A stretch of DNA of 6,984 nucleotides from Clostridiales bacterium (GTDB taxonomy: Bacteria; Bacillota; Clostridia; Lachnospirales; Anaerotignaceae). Of this stretch, positions 5,697-6,984 are shown piece after piece (within the stretch, counting starts at the first letter, position 1; the number at the start of each line of letters is the position of its first letter). The DNA is taken from positions 1 to 6,984 of the forward strand of contig JAHZAW010000019.1 of assembly GCA_019423725.1 (NCBI GenBank), in the 5' to 3' direction. Both the position numbers and the translations under genes were made by a program. The notes under the pieces were generated by a model. That model saw nothing but the letters and a program-made list of their open reading frames with translations, had not been told where the DNA came from and ran no database searches.

Positions 5697-6984
5697 ATGG
5701 GTTTGAGATTTGTAATAGGAAGAAGCAGGAGCGGAAAAACGTCCTTCTGCTTAAACGAGATAAAAGAAAAACAAAGCATTGGCAAAAGGCTAATTTATAT
5801 AGTTCCTGAACAGTATTCACTCCAGGCTGAAAAGGAACTTGTTGCCGTGACCGGAGGCATGGTATCGGCGGCGGTTTTGAGCTTTAGGCGTCTGGCGGAA
5901 AATATTTTTTCTGAACAGGGTGGAGCTAACGGAAATTTACTTGATGATACGGGAAAACTGATGATACTCCGACATCTTCTTAACAAGAATAAGGATAAAC
6001 TCAGATATTTTGGTATCGTATGTTCAAGACAGGGTTTCATAAGCCGTCTGGGTGAGACGTTGAGTGTTTTCTCCACCCAGGGTATTTATCCTGAAGATAT
6101 CGAGGACTACTCTAAAGCCTTTCCTGAGGACAGTGCCATGGCTCTTAAGCTGGGGGATACAGCGCTGATTTATTCGGAGTACAGGGATTTCATTAAAACA
6201 AGATACGTATCCGCTGACGATATGCTGACCGTAGCAGCAGAGAAAATGACGGGGGCTAAATATATCGATGGAGCTGAAGTGTGGCTTGATGGATTTTATG
6301 GATTTACCCATCAGGAATACGAAATGATCGGCAGACTTTTAACAGCCTGCAAAAACGTAACTGTAACGCTGAATATGGACCCATCCTGCGCCTTCAGGGA
6401 AAAGATGAATATGGAAAACATATTTTTTGAACCGTGGGACACTATGATGAGATTAAAAAAGCTTAGTACTGACAGGAACGTGGCCGTAGAAAAAAGCATC
6501 CTCCTTAAAGACACATATTATGCCTCTAAGGGTATGGAGCGGCTTGAAATGGAATACAGTGCCTGGAATGTCAACAGTTCAGCTGACAGCAGCGGTATAA
6601 ACCTTCTGACAGCTTCCACTGTTACAGATGAGATAAATATGTGTGCTTCAAAGATAATAAGCCTGGTCAGGGATAAAGGCTTAAGATACAGGGACATTGC
6701 TGTAACCGCAAGAAACCTTCAGGATTATGAAGAACATATAAGGCTCATATTCTCCCACTATGGGATACCTTTTTTTATGGATACCAAAAGGACGGTTATG
6801 GGACAGGCCTGCACAGAACTTATATCATCCATAGCGGATATGACAGCCAGTGATCTTTCCTATGAATCAGTATTCAGGTGCCTTAAAACTGAGCTCACAC
6901 CTCTTTTGAGGGAAGAAAGGGACATATTGCAAAACTATGTTGTAAGGTATGGAATAAAGGGTAAGGAATGGCTCAAGGAAAGAT
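5697..6984 (+). CDS. addB: ATP-dependent helicase/nuclease subunit AddB, N-terminal 429 residues (3' end outside window)
   Basis: AddB pairs with AddA to unwind and resect double-strand breaks and load RecA; it is the Firmicutes counterpart of RecBCD. The frame runs open from ATG 5697 to the window edge. The N-terminus MGLRFVIGRSRSGKT carries the Walker A P-loop (residues 8-15). Further family landmarks are YIVPEQYSLQAEK (34-46), VLSFRRLAE (60-68), VWLDGFYGFTHQEYE (195-209), the segment DEINMCASKI with GLRYRDIAV (311-336), and GIPFFMDTKR (356-365). Complete AddB proteins are about 1,150 residues, so well under half is present. The nuclease motif and the iron-sulfur cysteines, which lie in the C-terminal part, cannot be assessed. 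The P-loop has Arg where relatives usually have Gly before SGK, but GxxxxGKT is kept. addA would be expected next, outside the window. Confidence 0.94.
   Translation, partial: MGLRFVIGRSRSGKTSFCLNEIKEKQSIGKRLIYIVPEQYSLQAEKELVAVTGGMVSAAVLSFRRLAENIFSEQGGANGNLLDDTGKLMILRHLLNKNKDKLRYFGIVCSRQGFISRLGETLSVFSTQGIYPEDIEDYSKAFPEDSAMALKLGDTALIYSEYRDFIKTRYVSADDMLTVAAEKMTGAKYIDGAEVWLDGFYGFTHQEYEMIGRLLTACKNVTVTLNMDPSCAFREKMNMENIFFEPWDTMMRLKKLSTDRNVAVEKSILLKDTYYASKGMERLEMEYSAWNVNSSADSSGINLLTASTVTDEINMCASKIISLVRDKGLRYRDIAVTARNLQDYEEHIRLIFSHYGIPFFMDTKRTVMGQACTELISSIADMTASDLSYESVFRCLKTELTPLLREERDILQNYVVRYGIKGKEWLKER

Overview
The window reads as low-to-moderate GC Firmicutes DNA, most likely a Clostridia member of the Lachnospiraceae type. 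This is an inference from four things: an AddB-type recombination nuclease rather than RecB/RecC, strong AGGAGG-like ribosome binding sites, TTGACA/TATAAT promoters, and heavy ATA, AGA and CTT codon use. No rRNA, tRNA, CRISPR array, insertion sequence or prophage gene is visible.

Left part (1-2277): the 3' two thirds of a pyruvate carboxylase gene, open at the left edge and closed by a strong GNRA-loop terminator. All catalytic landmarks of the carboxyltransferase and biotin-carrier domains are present.

Middle (about 2280-3226): a single AT-rich gene for a secreted protein of unknown function. It has its own near-consensus promoter and is closed by a terminator that is identical over 23 bases to the one after pyruvate carboxylase. 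It is therefore a self-contained transcription unit between two copies of one terminator, and its base and codon use differ from its neighbours.

Right part (3279-6984): ruvA and ruvB form a tight operon behind a TTGAAA-17-TATAAT promoter and encode the Holliday-junction branch-migration motor. Next comes a small membrane-anchored protein on the opposite strand with its own terminator. The window ends in the first 429 codons of addB, a subunit of the helicase-nuclease that processes double-strand breaks. AddAB starts recombination and RuvAB acts at the end of it, so this half is a DNA-repair neighbourhood interrupted by one antisense gene.

Most of the window is core chromosome. I do not see a clear new multi-gene system. 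The parts most worth a second look are the terminator-bracketed secreted orphan, an abrupt codon-use change inside the pyruvate carboxylase gene, and the ruvAB / antisense gene / addB arrangement.
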